From: Oceaniferula flava
GTDB lineage: Bacteria; Verrucomicrobiota; Verrucomicrobiia; Verrucomicrobiales; Akkermansiaceae
Direction: 5' to 3'
NCBI RefSeq assembly: GCF_016811075.1
Contig: NZ_JAFBGL010000003.1
Location: 310,001-374,000 of the forward strand
DNA: 64,000 nt
This document shows positions 35,623-52,113 of this stretch, in pieces; within the stretch, counting starts at the first letter, position 1, and every line of letters starts with the position of its first letter. The notes below the pieces were generated by a model. That model searched no databases, was not told where the DNA came from, and saw only the letters and a list, made by a program, of their open reading frames with translations. Both the position numbers and the translations under genes were made by a program.

Positions 35623-36072
35623 TTACTTTTTCTTCAGCCAGACTGCTTGATAGTATGCTTCACCCGATCCGTCCTCATAAACCTGCAGGTGTTTTCTTTC
35701 AAAACCGGCTTTTTGGAGTTTGAGATCGATTGGATAAAAATCATCCGAGCTAAGACCCCAGTAGACAGCCCACTCAGAATGAGTCTCCAAGGGGAGTGGG
35801 CGAATCACGTGGCGGTATTGCTGGAACCCTCCTAGTGAGCGCCCTTCAGTGAAGGCGAAATAAGTGTTTTTATCCCGTTTCTCATAAGCGATTTGTTGAT
35901 CCGCTTTACTCATCCACTCTGAGAAATCGCTTTCTTCAAAGCTGTGGCTTGAGCTGTAGGATCGCACCTGAGTGGGGGCTTCCGTCGTCTGTGCAGTGCC
36001 GTCTTTACAAGATGGTAATGTGCAGATGAGCGCAAGTGATGATATCACGGGGAATACGTGTTTAAGTTTCAT
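35623..36072 (-). CDS. Small lipoprotein of unknown function
   Basis: 149 residues from the ATG at 36072 (the upstream ATG at 36126 precedes the signal). Type II signal peptide with lipobox LPSC, Cys about residue 22. The rest, rich in Glu, Lys, Tyr and Phe, has SFEESDFSEWMSKADQQIAYEKRDKNTYFAFTEG early and a C-terminal YYQAVWLKKK. No family recognised. It lies 100 bases downstream of the giant autotransporter on the same strand but a strong terminator separates them, so it is probably transcribed on its own. A role in processing or display of the autotransporter is possible but not shown. Confidence 0.75.
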   Translation of the reverse strand: MKLKHVFPVISSLALICTLPSCKDGTAQTTEAPTQVRSYSSSHSFEESDFSEWMSKADQQIAYEKRDKNTYFAFTEGRSLGGFQQYRHVIRPLPLETHSEWAVYWGLSSDDFYPIDLKLQKAGFERKHLQVYEDGSGEAYYQAVWLKKK

Positions 36073-36104
36073 GGTGATTACTATTTTTAGTGTTCTATAA
36101 GATG

Positions 36105-36141
36105 GAAAAAGAGGGGCTGCAGACATAGCCGCAGCCCCTCT
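36105..36141 (-). terminator. Rho-independent terminator after the giant autotransporter
   Basis: On the minus strand a perfect 10-base-pair stem (GAGGGGCTGC with GCAGCCCCTC; plus-strand arms 36131-36140 and 36111-36120) with a 10-base loop is followed by five T (plus-strand A-run 36106-36110). It lies 31 bases after the autotransporter stop codon. Confidence 0.92.
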
Positions 36142-36171
36142 TGGATGAAATCCAATTTTAGTCTAGGGAGA

Positions 36172-43959
<7,788 letters not shown>

Positions 43960-44768
43960 AATGATGGTAGTTAGTGGGGTGTATTGATGTTTGCGTTGTT
44001 GTTTTTTAGGCGGACAATTTGGTGTCGAATATGCTGTTTATCTAACGTTTGTATTAAAATGGAGATAACTCCTTTAGTTGATCCGTGTTTTTTGAGCAGG
44101 GGTTACGTAATTCGTGCGAAAAAAAACAATGAATGTTAGGGGCGCTGATTTTAAGTGGGTTGGGTGTTAGTGGGCTAAGCAGAAAGGTGCTGAAATCCTG
44201 TTAGCTGAAAAACCGGGCGCTGCTGTTGGGGGAAATCCAGATGACCAAGAGCTCAGGCCGCGTGAAATCGTTAGGCGTTCTTTGGTTAGCTATCCCTCTT
44301 GGGTTGAAGGTGGTTCGATGGTCAATGTTTTTTGTTAGCCTAGCTGCCTCTAGGGTATCGAACGAATGGGTCCTGAGGTGTGTAGGGACTGAGACGCTTT
44401 GTATCTTGCTTGCCAACTCGTAGATCCAGGAGTGTGGGGCGTTAGAGATGGTGTCAACATTGCCCCACTAATCCATATTACCCAGGGGGCGTGGTGATTT
44501 ATAGTGGATCGTAAAGAGTAGTTAACTAACGATGTTTGAATTCGATGACTCGATAAAATATTACTTGGTTTGTATTTATCAGTTAGGTAGGAAGCAGTGA
44601 GACATGTGAATTAGTTAGTCTTAGTGTGACTTTTCTATACCTGTATGAAGTGTGAAATACGGCGAAGAATCTACCATAAATCATGACTAACTGCATTTTT
44701 CTAGTATCTGATAGTTATTTGTGGTGAATATTTGAAAAATCAATTCGTCGATTGCGAAATAGAAAAAT
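43960..44768. other. 809-base intergenic region between divergent autotransporter and ECF sigma genes
   Basis: AT-rich compared with the flanking genes, with no convincing gene. Two overlapping antisense frames of 65-71 codons (44201-44423) look non-coding. It must contain the divergent promoters for the autotransporter and for the sigma-kinase pair, but I cannot place -35/-10 boxes with confidence and see no strong palindrome. Confidence 0.6.
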
Positions 44769-45449
44769 ATGGTATTTCCGATTACAAACTGGGCAACGAT
44801 CTCCAAAGCGACGCTGAATGGCGGTGATGAAGAACGTACAGCAATGGGAGCCTTCATTGATCGATATTGGAAACCTGTTTCCGTCGTAATTCAGTCGAAA
44901 GGCGTTCCGTTCGGTCGGGTTGAAGATCTAACGCAAGACTTTTTCGTGAAGCTCATTGAAGATGATTTTGTGAGCCGTGCTACGCAAGAGAAGGGGCGAT
45001 TTAGGAGTTTCCTGCTTAAGGCTTTACGTGATTTTTTGGTTGATGATATGCGGAAATTCATGGCTCAAAAAAGGGGAGGGAGCTTTGAGCGAGTGGAGCT
45101 GAGAGATGATTCCGCTGTGCTCCGTGATGACCAGTTACTCTTTGATAAGACGTGGGCAAAAACTTTGTTTGATGCCGCGATTGAGAAAACGGCCAAGGAG
45201 ATCATTGAAAAGAAAGGGGAGGAGAAATGGCAGGCGACAAGATATTTTCTATCAGGAGAAGGCAAGGAGCTTAGTTATGTTGAATTAGGGCAGATCCTTG
45301 GAGTAAGTGAGAATGCAGCTAAAACTCATGTCTCACGGTTGCGTTCACGGCTCAGAGAAAACCTGAGAGAACAAATATCTCTAACTGTAGGTGCACCTCA
45401 CGAAGTCGATGAAGAACTCGCTTTTCTGCGAGAAGTGATGATGCACTGA
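44769..45449 (+). CDS. ECF sigma factor of the kinase-associated type
   Basis: 226 residues. Region 2: FIDRYWKPVSVVIQSKGVPFGRVEDLTQDFFVKLIED, then EKGRFRSFLLKALRDFLVDD. Region 4: LSYVELGQILGVSENAAKTHVSRLRSRLRE. The RYWKPV opening, LTQDFF and KGRFRSFLL motifs, and the AQKRGG sequence after region 2 are features I associate with the ECF sigma factors found in Planctomycetota, Verrucomicrobiota and Acidobacteriota that neighbour Ser/Thr kinases rather than anti-sigma factors. A membrane kinase is indeed the next gene, 269 bases away on the same strand. No anti-sigma gene is nearby. I infer control by phosphorylation, but no phospho-site can be assigned. The C-terminus extends ~25 residues beyond region 4 and is acidic. 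Confidence 0.9.
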   Translation: MVFPITNWATISKATLNGGDEERTAMGAFIDRYWKPVSVVIQSKGVPFGRVEDLTQDFFVKLIEDDFVSRATQEKGRFRSFLLKALRDFLVDDMRKFMAQKRGGSFERVELRDDSAVLRDDQLLFDKTWAKTLFDAAIEKTAKEIIEKKGEEKWQATRYFLSGEGKELSYVELGQILGVSENAAKTHVSRLRSRLRENLREQISLTVGAPHEVDEELAFLREVMMH

Positions 45450-45718
45450 TATTTCCCCTTCAACATATCTATTCAATTCACAGCTAGCTAGGCAGCCAGC
45501 GTTATAGAACATTATTTTAAACATTGTTTACATGGTCTAGCGAAAGCTGGTCCGTCGTTGAGATTCACGAGCTAAACCGTTTTTATGTAGAACTTCTTAA
45601 TTTTATGACAGATTATCAAACGAGATTCCTTATTGATAATAAAAATCTAACTGACTAAGTGATAGTTGGTCAGTAAATCTAACCGGTATTTAATTTTACC
45701 CCCTTAACATTATCGGAA

Positions 45719-47998
45719 ATGGTCAGTGAAAACGGCACCTCGAACATATTTATAGCGGAAGCATTTGGTGATGCTCTCGATATGGGGTTGCAATCTCCTG
45801 AAGGATACCAAGTCTTGCGCGAAATTGATCGTGGAGGAATGGCTGTTGTTTATCTAGCAGAGCAATTAAGTCCTTTAAGAGAGGTGGCCTTGAAGGTCAT
45901 GCTGCCTCGTTTTATCACGGACCAAATAGTAAAAGACAGGTTTAGGGTGGAGGGCCAAGCGATGGCAGAACTTGAGCATGCGGGGATTTTGCCCGTCTAT
46001 CAGGTGGGTGTATGGAATGGACTTGGTTTCATCGCTATGAAGTTTGCTGATGGAGGAACGCTTCAGGAATTGTTGAATCGGCAAGCTCCAGATGTGAGGC
46101 AGGCGGTGGCGTGGATCATTACAGCTGGTGAGGCAGTTCATTTTGCCCATCAGCGCGGTGTTCTGCATAGAGACCTGAAACCGGGAAATCTCTTATTCGA
46201 TAGCCAGGGCTCGATTTATGTAGGGGACTTTGGCGTTGCAAAAATGGCATCGGCTCAAGAGCGAGAGTTAAACCCTAAGGAGTCATTCGTGGGAACACCG
46301 CATTATGTGGCGCCTGAAATGGCAAATGGCACGAATTTAGGCGGGAATATTGCGACTGACGTCTACAGTTTGGGAGCCGTGCTCTACGAGTGTCTCAGCG
46401 GGAGCTGTCCCCATGAGAGCTGTGATAATCTTGAAGCTTTATTTCGAGATTTAGCTGATAGTGATTTGCCCTGTGTGAGTCAATTATGCCCTGATATTCC
46501 AAAGGATTTAGCGGCCGTCTGTGCCAAGGCTTTGGCGAAGAACCCTGAAGATCGTTATGCTTCGATGATCGATTTTGTGGACGACCTGCGTCGCTGGCAG
46601 AAGGGGATTCCTGTAAAAGCTAAACCTCTGAGCCTTGTGGAAAAGCTTTGCCTGTGTGTCAAGAAGTGCCCTGTTATCACACTGCTATCGCTCCTCGTAT
46701 TGGTCACGACCGTCGGTGGTGGGGTCCTAATCTGGAATAGTAAACAATCACTTAAAAAAAGTGATGAGAAGCTCAATACGGTAATTGATGAGAGGAGCCG
46801 CCTCTATCAGCGATCATTGATCGATCGTGCGCATGTGATGCTCCTTGCCAGAAAGCCCGGGTATCGGCATGAGGCGTTAAAAATGCTGTTAGCAGCTCGA
46901 GATTATGGCGAGAATGAAGCCATTCGCACCGAAGCCGTATCGCTGCTGTCTCATTGGGACATCGGTGCCCCTGGAGGTTCAGATATTTTATGGGTCGAAC
47001 GTGGCTCTGATTTCACCGTAACCATTGGAGATGCAGGGCTACGTGTGACAGATGGGAGACGTGAAGTTGATGTGATATTGCCCACGACTGAGGCCTCGAG
47101 CTGTGCTCCGGCTGTATCAGAAGATGGGAAACGGCTTGCCTACCTTCGTGGCGGGCAAATGGAGCTGATTATTCACAATGTGGAGTTTGATAAGCAGTGC
47201 GCACTCATTCCTCTGAGAAAGTCGCCTCATTCGATTCAATTTGCCAAAAACTTCAATGTAATTCGTGTCGATTACGACCTTGGTGTGTCTGACTTGTATC
47301 GGGTGACCGGTGAGCGACTTTTGAGAAATTTTAAAAGTGCTAGTCCTTTGTCGCCACCGTGCGGATTGTCACTATGGCAACCACAGATTCCGGGTGAGAG
47401 GGAATTACCAAGAACTGGTGGGAAGCTTTCTAAATGTGGGCAATTTTTACTGACGATGGGCTCTTCTGGGATTCAGCTGTGGAATTGTGACCTTGAGAAG
47501 AAGCTCAAGGATTATGAACCCGGGGATTTCAGCGAACACACGCTTTCTGACACGAAGTGGTTAGAGGGACAGCGACTACTCGTGGAAACAGATGCTGATG
47601 TGACCATCCTAGAGGTGGCTCAGAATGGGAAGTTTACAAAACATCAAAGCAATGCCCGGATCGATCGTGCACGGGTGAAAGATGTCTTGGGGAACGGTGA
47701 CTGGCTGGTCGAGCGCGAACATGAGGAGGACTCTATGTCTCTGGAGATCTGGCCGGGAGGCGATGCTGAGTCAGCTCGCGATTCGGAGCTAGGAACAAAA
47801 CCGTCTCCTTTTTCCCTGGATGATGGGAAAATCAAGATCGGCGCTCTGACCTTGACTGTGCCGGATAATACAGAGGTCTTGGACTTCTATGTGGACGAGC
47901 AGAAACGCAAGGCCATGGCCATTACTGCGGACTGTTGTCTTTACCGATGGGATCTAAATGTCCTGCGAGAAGAGTTGCAGCGCTTGGGCCTGGAGTAG
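45719..47998 (+). CDS. Transmembrane serine/threonine protein kinase with C-terminal sensor region
   Basis: 759 residues. Residues ~28-295 are a complete Hanks-type kinase: glycine loop EIDRGGMAVVYLA, ATP-binding Lys59 in VALKV, HRDLKPGNLLF near 150, Asp170 in DFG and APEMANG. A single membrane helix (about 316-338, PVITLLSLLVLVTTVGGGV) follows, then a short coiled segment (QSLKKSDEKLNTVIDERSR), then ~400 residues rich in beta strands with WD40/propeller-like spacing (RLAYLRGGQMELIIHN, FLLTMGSSGIQLWNC, CLYRWDLN). The last part would be periplasmic if the kinase is cytoplasmic. It probably phosphorylates the neighbouring ECF sigma factor or other proteins in response to an envelope signal. Confidence 0.92.
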   Translation: MVSENGTSNIFIAEAFGDALDMGLQSPEGYQVLREIDRGGMAVVYLAEQLSPLREVALKVMLPRFITDQIVKDRFRVEGQAMAELEHAGILPVYQVGVWNGLGFIAMKFADGGTLQELLNRQAPDVRQAVAWIITAGEAVHFAHQRGVLHRDLKPGNLLFDSQGSIYVGDFGVAKMASAQERELNPKESFVGTPHYVAPEMANGTNLGGNIATDVYSLGAVLYECLSGSCPHESCDNLEALFRDLADSDLPCVSQLCPDIPKDLAAVCAKALAKNPEDRYASMIDFVDDLRRWQKGIPVKAKPLSLVEKLCLCVKKCPVITLLSLLVLVTTVGGGVLIWNSKQSLKKSDEKLNTVIDERSRLYQRSLIDRAHVMLLARKPGYRHEALKMLLAARDYGENEAIRTEAVSLLSHWDIGAPGGSDILWVERGSDFTVTIGDAGLRVTDGRREVDVILPTTEASSCAPAVSEDGKRLAYLRGGQMELIIHNVEFDKQCALIPLRKSPHSIQFAKNFNVIRVDYDLGVSDLYRVTGERLLRNFKSASPLSPPCGLSLWQPQIPGERELPRTGGKLSKCGQFLLTMGSSGIQLWNCDLEKKLKDYEPGDFSEHTLSDTKWLEGQRLLVETDADVTILEVAQNGKFTKHQSNARIDRARVKDVLGNGDWLVEREHEEDSMSLEIWPGGDAESARDSELGTKPSPFSLDDGKIKIGALTLTVPDNTEVLDFYVDEQKRKAMAITADCCLYRWDLNVLREELQRLGLE

Positions 47999-48045
47999 GC
48001 TCTTTTGTATCTGCGTGGCGCAATGAGTATGTGCTTGTTACCTGA

Positions 48046-49203
48046 TCACTCCGGGATGGAGTGGTAGATCTGTTCCAAGGAAAGCACGGCGTAGCAGGTG
48101 ACCAGAATAGCATCGTTTTCCCACCAGCGGGAGTTCTCTGCGTTGATCCATGAGCCGTCTTCGCGTTGGCGTTTGAGCAGTTGGTTGGCAAGGTCAGTGC
48201 GCCAGTCGGCTTTCTCGCCATCCTTGAGTTCCAAGTTGTCGAGATTGGCGGCGGAGAGCGCCTTGGCCATAGTTTGGTAGTAGTAGTAAAGCCCTTGCTG
48301 ACCGAGTGAGGGGTCGTCTTTGGTGGCCAATCCGGGGTTTTCTTTCACGGTGTAGTTTTCAGACAACCATTGTTTGGCAGCGGCTACGCGGGGGTCGCTG
48401 GCATCGAGATCGGCGTAGATCATGGAGAGCAGGCCGGCGTAAGACATGGATCCGTATCCACGCAGGGTCTTGGTGCCATCCGGGTTGACATTTTTTTCCA
48501 CTGCCTTGGAGTCGCCCGGGTAGTAGTTGAACGAGCCGTCGTCAGAGATTCCTTCGACGTCGCTGGTTTCCTTCAGGTTCTGGGTGCGGGAAATGAAGGT
48601 GATGGCGGCGTCCCAGTTCAGTTCAGGCTGCTTACCGTTGGCTTCGTCCTGAGCGATGCTGCGCGAAAGGCGCAGGGCCTCGATGGCGAGGTGGGTGTTG
48701 GAGAGATCGGAGTGCGGGTAGGATCCGCCGTAGCCGATGCCGCCGTCGAAGACGTTGTCGGTCTCTCCTTTGGTGTCCCAATCGGTCTGTTGGTTAATCA
48801 GGAAACGGCGGGCTTGAAGGATGGCGGGATGGTATTCCTTTTTGCCGGCAGCCACCAGTGCGGTGAGTGAAGTTGCTGTGTTGTAGGTCGCCAGTCCTTT
48901 GACATAAATACCACCGTCCGCGTGCTGATTGCTGAGAATCCACTTGTAGGCTTTCTCGATGTGCTCGGATTTCTCGTAGGATGGCGAGCGCATGGCTGCT
49001 GTGACTGCGAGGGCCGTGAACGCCGGGTATTTGCTTTCACCCCAATATCCGTCTTCGTGTTGTTTGCTTTTGAGATAAGCATTGCCGCGCTCGATGGCGC
49101 GTTTCATCTCGAGCTTGATCGAGGTGTGTGGATTCGGTTGGTTGCTCTGTGCGCTCAGGGGCAGCACGGAGGCGAGAGTGAGAATAGTGGCTAGCGTCTT
49201 CAT
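48046..49203 (-). CDS. Secreted prenyltransferase/squalene-oxidase-repeat protein
   Basis: 385 residues from the ATG at 49203 (the ORF is open to 49245, overlapping the upstream gene). Signal peptide about 1-18 (ending LSA). The rest is an alpha/alpha toroid of the terpene-cyclase/prenyltransferase repeat type: RGNAYLKSKQHEDGYWGESKYPAFTALAVTA, then WILSNQHADGGIYVKG, a third GGIGYGGSYPHSDLSNTHLAIEAL and a late LLKRQREDGSWINAENSRWWENDAILVTCYAVL. The DGYWG and DGSW turns are the QW-type motifs. Exported, so it is not a squalene-hopene cyclase; secreted members are often found in Verrucomicrobiota/Planctomycetota with unknown role. It is next to a YdjY gene. Confidence 0.88.
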   Translation of the reverse strand: MKTLATILTLASVLPLSAQSNQPNPHTSIKLEMKRAIERGNAYLKSKQHEDGYWGESKYPAFTALAVTAAMRSPSYEKSEHIEKAYKWILSNQHADGGIYVKGLATYNTATSLTALVAAGKKEYHPAILQARRFLINQQTDWDTKGETDNVFDGGIGYGGSYPHSDLSNTHLAIEALRLSRSIAQDEANGKQPELNWDAAITFISRTQNLKETSDVEGISDDGSFNYYPGDSKAVEKNVNPDGTKTLRGYGSMSYAGLLSMIYADLDASDPRVAAAKQWLSENYTVKENPGLATKDDPSLGQQGLYYYYQTMAKALSAANLDNLELKDGEKADWRTDLANQLLKRQREDGSWINAENSRWWENDAILVTCYAVLSLEQIYHSIPE

Positions 49204-49232
49204 CGGTTGAGTGGTTCGAAGTGAATGGAGGA

Positions 49233-50069
49233 TTATTTTTTCCAAGGTTTGATGGTTAGGCGGACGTCGGTGCCTTCACGCGGAACTTTCGCACCGGGCA
49301 CCCAGATGGTGTCGTCATCGCGATCATCGCCTGGGTAGTTGGCAATGGCACCGGGGTCCGGGAAGATGGTTACCATGCTCCCGGAGAGCTGGGCTTTGAA
49401 CTTTTGATTGTGAACGTAGGAGCCGTTATAGACCCAAGCGGTGTCGGGCATATGTTTTTTGGTTCCGCTGTGTTCCAGCCAGTGGGTGATCGGGCGGGTT
49501 CTTTCCACGCCCTTGTCTTTCCAGGTGATATCGATGCTGAAGCGCGCGGCTTGACGGATCGACTCGGGAACTTCCGGGTATTCATCGCTGGGGGTGCCGT
49601 CTTCCTTGGCCACGCGGAAGAGCTCGGGCGACTCCTTGTAGTTCAGAAGTTTGAGGGCGATGTTCAAGTTTGTGGGCGCCGCCTCGGTGACCAGCAGGGC
49701 TTCGTGCACTTTCTCCCCATTAAAATGCACCAGCAGATACTCGAGAAAGGTGTCTTGGTGGGTGATATTAGTTTTCGCAGGAATGGTGATGCTGCGTTTG
49801 TCCCTATTGAAGATGATTTTGCCAATTTGGTAGTCACCGTTTTCCAGTTTCTTGACCAAGGGTTTGGCGTCCTGCTGCTCCTTGGGGGCAGGGGAATTCG
49901 AGGGGTTTTCGGTCGTCGCGACCTCAGGCGCGCTTGCCGGATCTGCCGATGCGGCGGCAGTGAGGAACAGTCCCGCCACCGCTGCCAGCCCCGTGCTGCG
50001 AGTGAGCGAGGGGCGTGCGGGTGTTGGAAATGGCGGAGTCGGCCGGTGATGCTTGGTGGCGCGCTGCAT
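49233..50069 (-). CDS. Secreted YdjY-domain protein
   Basis: 278 residues. The N-terminus is long and basic, followed by a signal-like hydrophobic stretch (LAAVAGLFLTAAASA) and an Ala/Pro/Glu-rich linker. The globular part has YQIGKIIFNRDKRSITIPAKTNI, FLEYLLVHFNGEKVHEALLVTEAAPTNLNIALKLL, and late TIWVPGAKVPREGTDVRLTI, matching the YdjY domain as I remember it. The domain is widespread in Planctomycetota and Verrucomicrobiota; function unknown. It lies 29 bases upstream of the prenyltransferase-repeat gene on the same strand, so they are probably cotranscribed and may act together at the envelope. Confidence 0.82.
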   Translation of the reverse strand: MQRATKHHRPTPPFPTPARPSLTRSTGLAAVAGLFLTAAASADPASAPEVATTENPSNSPAPKEQQDAKPLVKKLENGDYQIGKIIFNRDKRSITIPAKTNITHQDTFLEYLLVHFNGEKVHEALLVTEAAPTNLNIALKLLNYKESPELFRVAKEDGTPSDEYPEVPESIRQAARFSIDITWKDKGVERTRPITHWLEHSGTKKHMPDTAWVYNGSYVHNQKFKAQLSGSMVTIFPDPGAIANYPGDDRDDDTIWVPGAKVPREGTDVRLTIKPWKK

Positions 50070-50167
50070 GGATGTAATAGCTTAAACTCTTCCCAAGAAA
50101 TTATCTTAGGTTTTTTGTGATTTTTTTTGCCGGGATAGGCGACCGGCCAAGACTCCGCCGCAGGAGA

Positions 50168-51097
50168 TTACTCCTGCTCAGCAAGCCAGCGCTCTACCTC
50201 GATGGCGGCGGCGCAACCTTGACCGGCGGCGGTGATCGCCTGACGATACTCGGTGTCCGAGATGTCGCCGGCGGCGTAAATGCCTTCCACGCTGGTGCGG
50301 GTGCCTTGTTTTTGTAAAATGTAACCGTTTTCATCAGTCTCGACCAAACCGTTGAGGAAGCCGCTGTTCGGTGTGTGGCCGATGGCCATGAACACGCCTT
50401 CGACTTCGAGTTCCGAGGTCTCGCCATTCTGAGTATCGGCCAGTTCGACGGCGCGGATGTCTCCTTTTTCATTGGTGAGATACTGCTTGATGCCGGAGTT
50501 CCAGATGATCTCGATTTTTTCGTGCTCGAGCGCGCGCTGGGCCATGATCTTGGATGCGCGGAGCTCGTCGCGGCGGACGATGAGGTAAACCTTGCTGGCG
50601 AACTTAGTGAGGAAGGTGGCTTCTTCACAAGCGGAGTCGCCACCGCCGACCACACAAACGGGCACGTCGCGGTAGAAGGCACCATCACAGGTGGCACAGG
50701 CTGTCAGGCCGTGGCCGCCGACGGTCAGTTCTTTTTCCCCGGGGAGACCAAGGTAGCGGGCGGATGCGCCGGAGCAGACGATGACCGCGCGGGATTGGTA
50801 AGTTTTCTCTCCTGCTTTGAGCGTGAAGGTGCCGTCGTCTTCTTTGACCACCGACTCAATCTGACCGAACTCAACTCGAGTGCCGAAGCGTTCAGCCTGC
50901 TGCTGCATCTGAACCATCAGCTCAGGACCGGTGATTCCTTTGGGGAATCCTGGGAAGTTCTCCACCTCGGTAGTGGTGGTGAGCTGGCCTCCAGGCTGGG
51001 TGCCAGTGATGATGAGAGGGGCGAGGTCGGCGCGGGCTGTGTAGATGGCGGCGGTGTATCCGGCAGGGCCGGTTCCAATGATGATGACGTTTTCCAT
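50168..51097 (-). CDS. trxB: Thioredoxin-disulfide reductase
   Basis: 309 residues. FAD-binding GTGPAGYTAAIY near the start, redox-active Cys134 and Cys137 in CATCDG, NADPH-binding VVGGGDSACEEA and the C-terminal GIYAAGDISD complete the low-molecular-weight TrxB pattern. It transfers electrons from NADPH to thioredoxin in the cytoplasm. Single gene, minus strand; the stop codon lies 99 bases from the YdjY start. Confidence 0.97.
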   Translation of the reverse strand: MENVIIIGTGPAGYTAAIYTARADLAPLIITGTQPGGQLTTTTEVENFPGFPKGITGPELMVQMQQQAERFGTRVEFGQIESVVKEDDGTFTLKAGEKTYQSRAVIVCSGASARYLGLPGEKELTVGGHGLTACATCDGAFYRDVPVCVVGGGDSACEEATFLTKFASKVYLIVRRDELRASKIMAQRALEHEKIEIIWNSGIKQYLTNEKGDIRAVELADTQNGETSELEVEGVFMAIGHTPNSGFLNGLVETDENGYILQKQGTRTSVEGIYAAGDISDTEYRQAITAAGQGCAAAIEVERWLAEQE

Positions 51098-51173
51098 ATT
51101 GCTTAGAGGATGAATGCGCGGGATTATGCCCGTAAAGTTTCGCGGCGCAAGAGGTTTAAGCCGCGCGCTTCGC

Positions 51174-52079
51174 TTATCCTATCTGAGCAAGGCTGTTACG
51201 ACTTATATTCACCAGTTCATGGACGATTTGCGGATCTAGGTGATTTGCGCAAACTAGAGAGGTGGTGAGTTCAAGATCTTTGAATGCATCGATATCGACA
51301 AACTTCAGACAGTCTCCGTAGTGCTTCCTCCAGACAGATGCCTGTCCGGAGAGTAGTCCAATGGTCATGGGGTTCAGACAGGAGGCTACGATCTGATCGT
51401 AGCATGCCAGATCGCGCACCACACGATGAGTCAGTCCCACCTTCTCAGCCGCTTCACTTTGCAGAATCTGCCTGGTTCCTGGTATGCATGTATCGCAGGG
51501 GATGACGATCTCGGCATGGGGAGGGAGTGTGTCTGTAGGGGCGGTGGTTTCGGATTCTTCAAAATCGGGGTTGAAGACTGCGCAGAGGCCTTTTATTTGG
51601 TGAATCAGATGATGCTTATAGCCTGCCTTGGGGATCTTTGGCGTATATTCACAGATCAGTTTTGCATCATGTTCGGCTGGGGAGAGCGTATCGCCCCAAG
51701 TCTCCTCGGTTGGGAGAGCCAGTTGGTAAGCTGGATCTTTGGCTAAGCGAATGCGTAGATCATACGTCCACGGGCATGAGGGTAGGAAAACTGAGCAACT
51801 TGGTGGGTGGTTCGAGCCGATCGTTTCTGCAGTATCGAGAACTGATTCGTAGGAACGAAGGAGTTGCTTGATTTTGGGCTGCAGTAATTGACCTACTTCA
51901 TTGAGAACCACCCGACCTTCTGTTCGGTGAAATAGTTGAATATCGAGGTCTTTCTCGATTTTTTTCAATGAGAGTGACAGAGCTGGCTGGGTAACGCCGA
52001 GGGTGCTAGCGGCTGAAGAGATGTTTTGATGTTCGGCGATTTGGGTGAAATGCTGTAATTGTTTGAGAGAAAGATTCAT
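51174..52079 (-). CDS. LysR-family transcriptional regulator
   Basis: 301 residues. The N-terminal winged helix is canonical: LSLKQLQHFTQIAEHQNISSAASTLGVTQPALSLSLKKIEKDLDIQLFHR. The effector domain is shorter or more divergent than usual but keeps the periplasmic-binding fold length. Target unknown. Its start is 35 bases from the end of a second LysR-like gene upstream on the same strand, so the two may be cotranscribed. AT content is higher than in the neighbouring trxB. Confidence 0.85.
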   Translation of the reverse strand: MNLSLKQLQHFTQIAEHQNISSAASTLGVTQPALSLSLKKIEKDLDIQLFHRTEGRVVLNEVGQLLQPKIKQLLRSYESVLDTAETIGSNHPPSCSVFLPSCPWTYDLRIRLAKDPAYQLALPTEETWGDTLSPAEHDAKLICEYTPKIPKAGYKHHLIHQIKGLCAVFNPDFEESETTAPTDTLPPHAEIVIPCDTCIPGTRQILQSEAAEKVGLTHRVVRDLACYDQIVASCLNPMTIGLLSGQASVWRKHYGDCLKFVDIDAFKDLELTTSLVCANHLDPQIVHELVNISRNSLAQIG

Positions 52080-52113
52080 CGAGTGCGTTGTCTGAGTCTT
52101 TTGGTGATAAGGC

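Noticed and set aside
44201-44423. Two overlapping antisense frames of 65 and 71 codons between the autotransporter and the ECF sigma gene
   Set aside because: They overlap each other on opposite strands and show no signal peptide, domain or ribosome-binding site; neither is credible.
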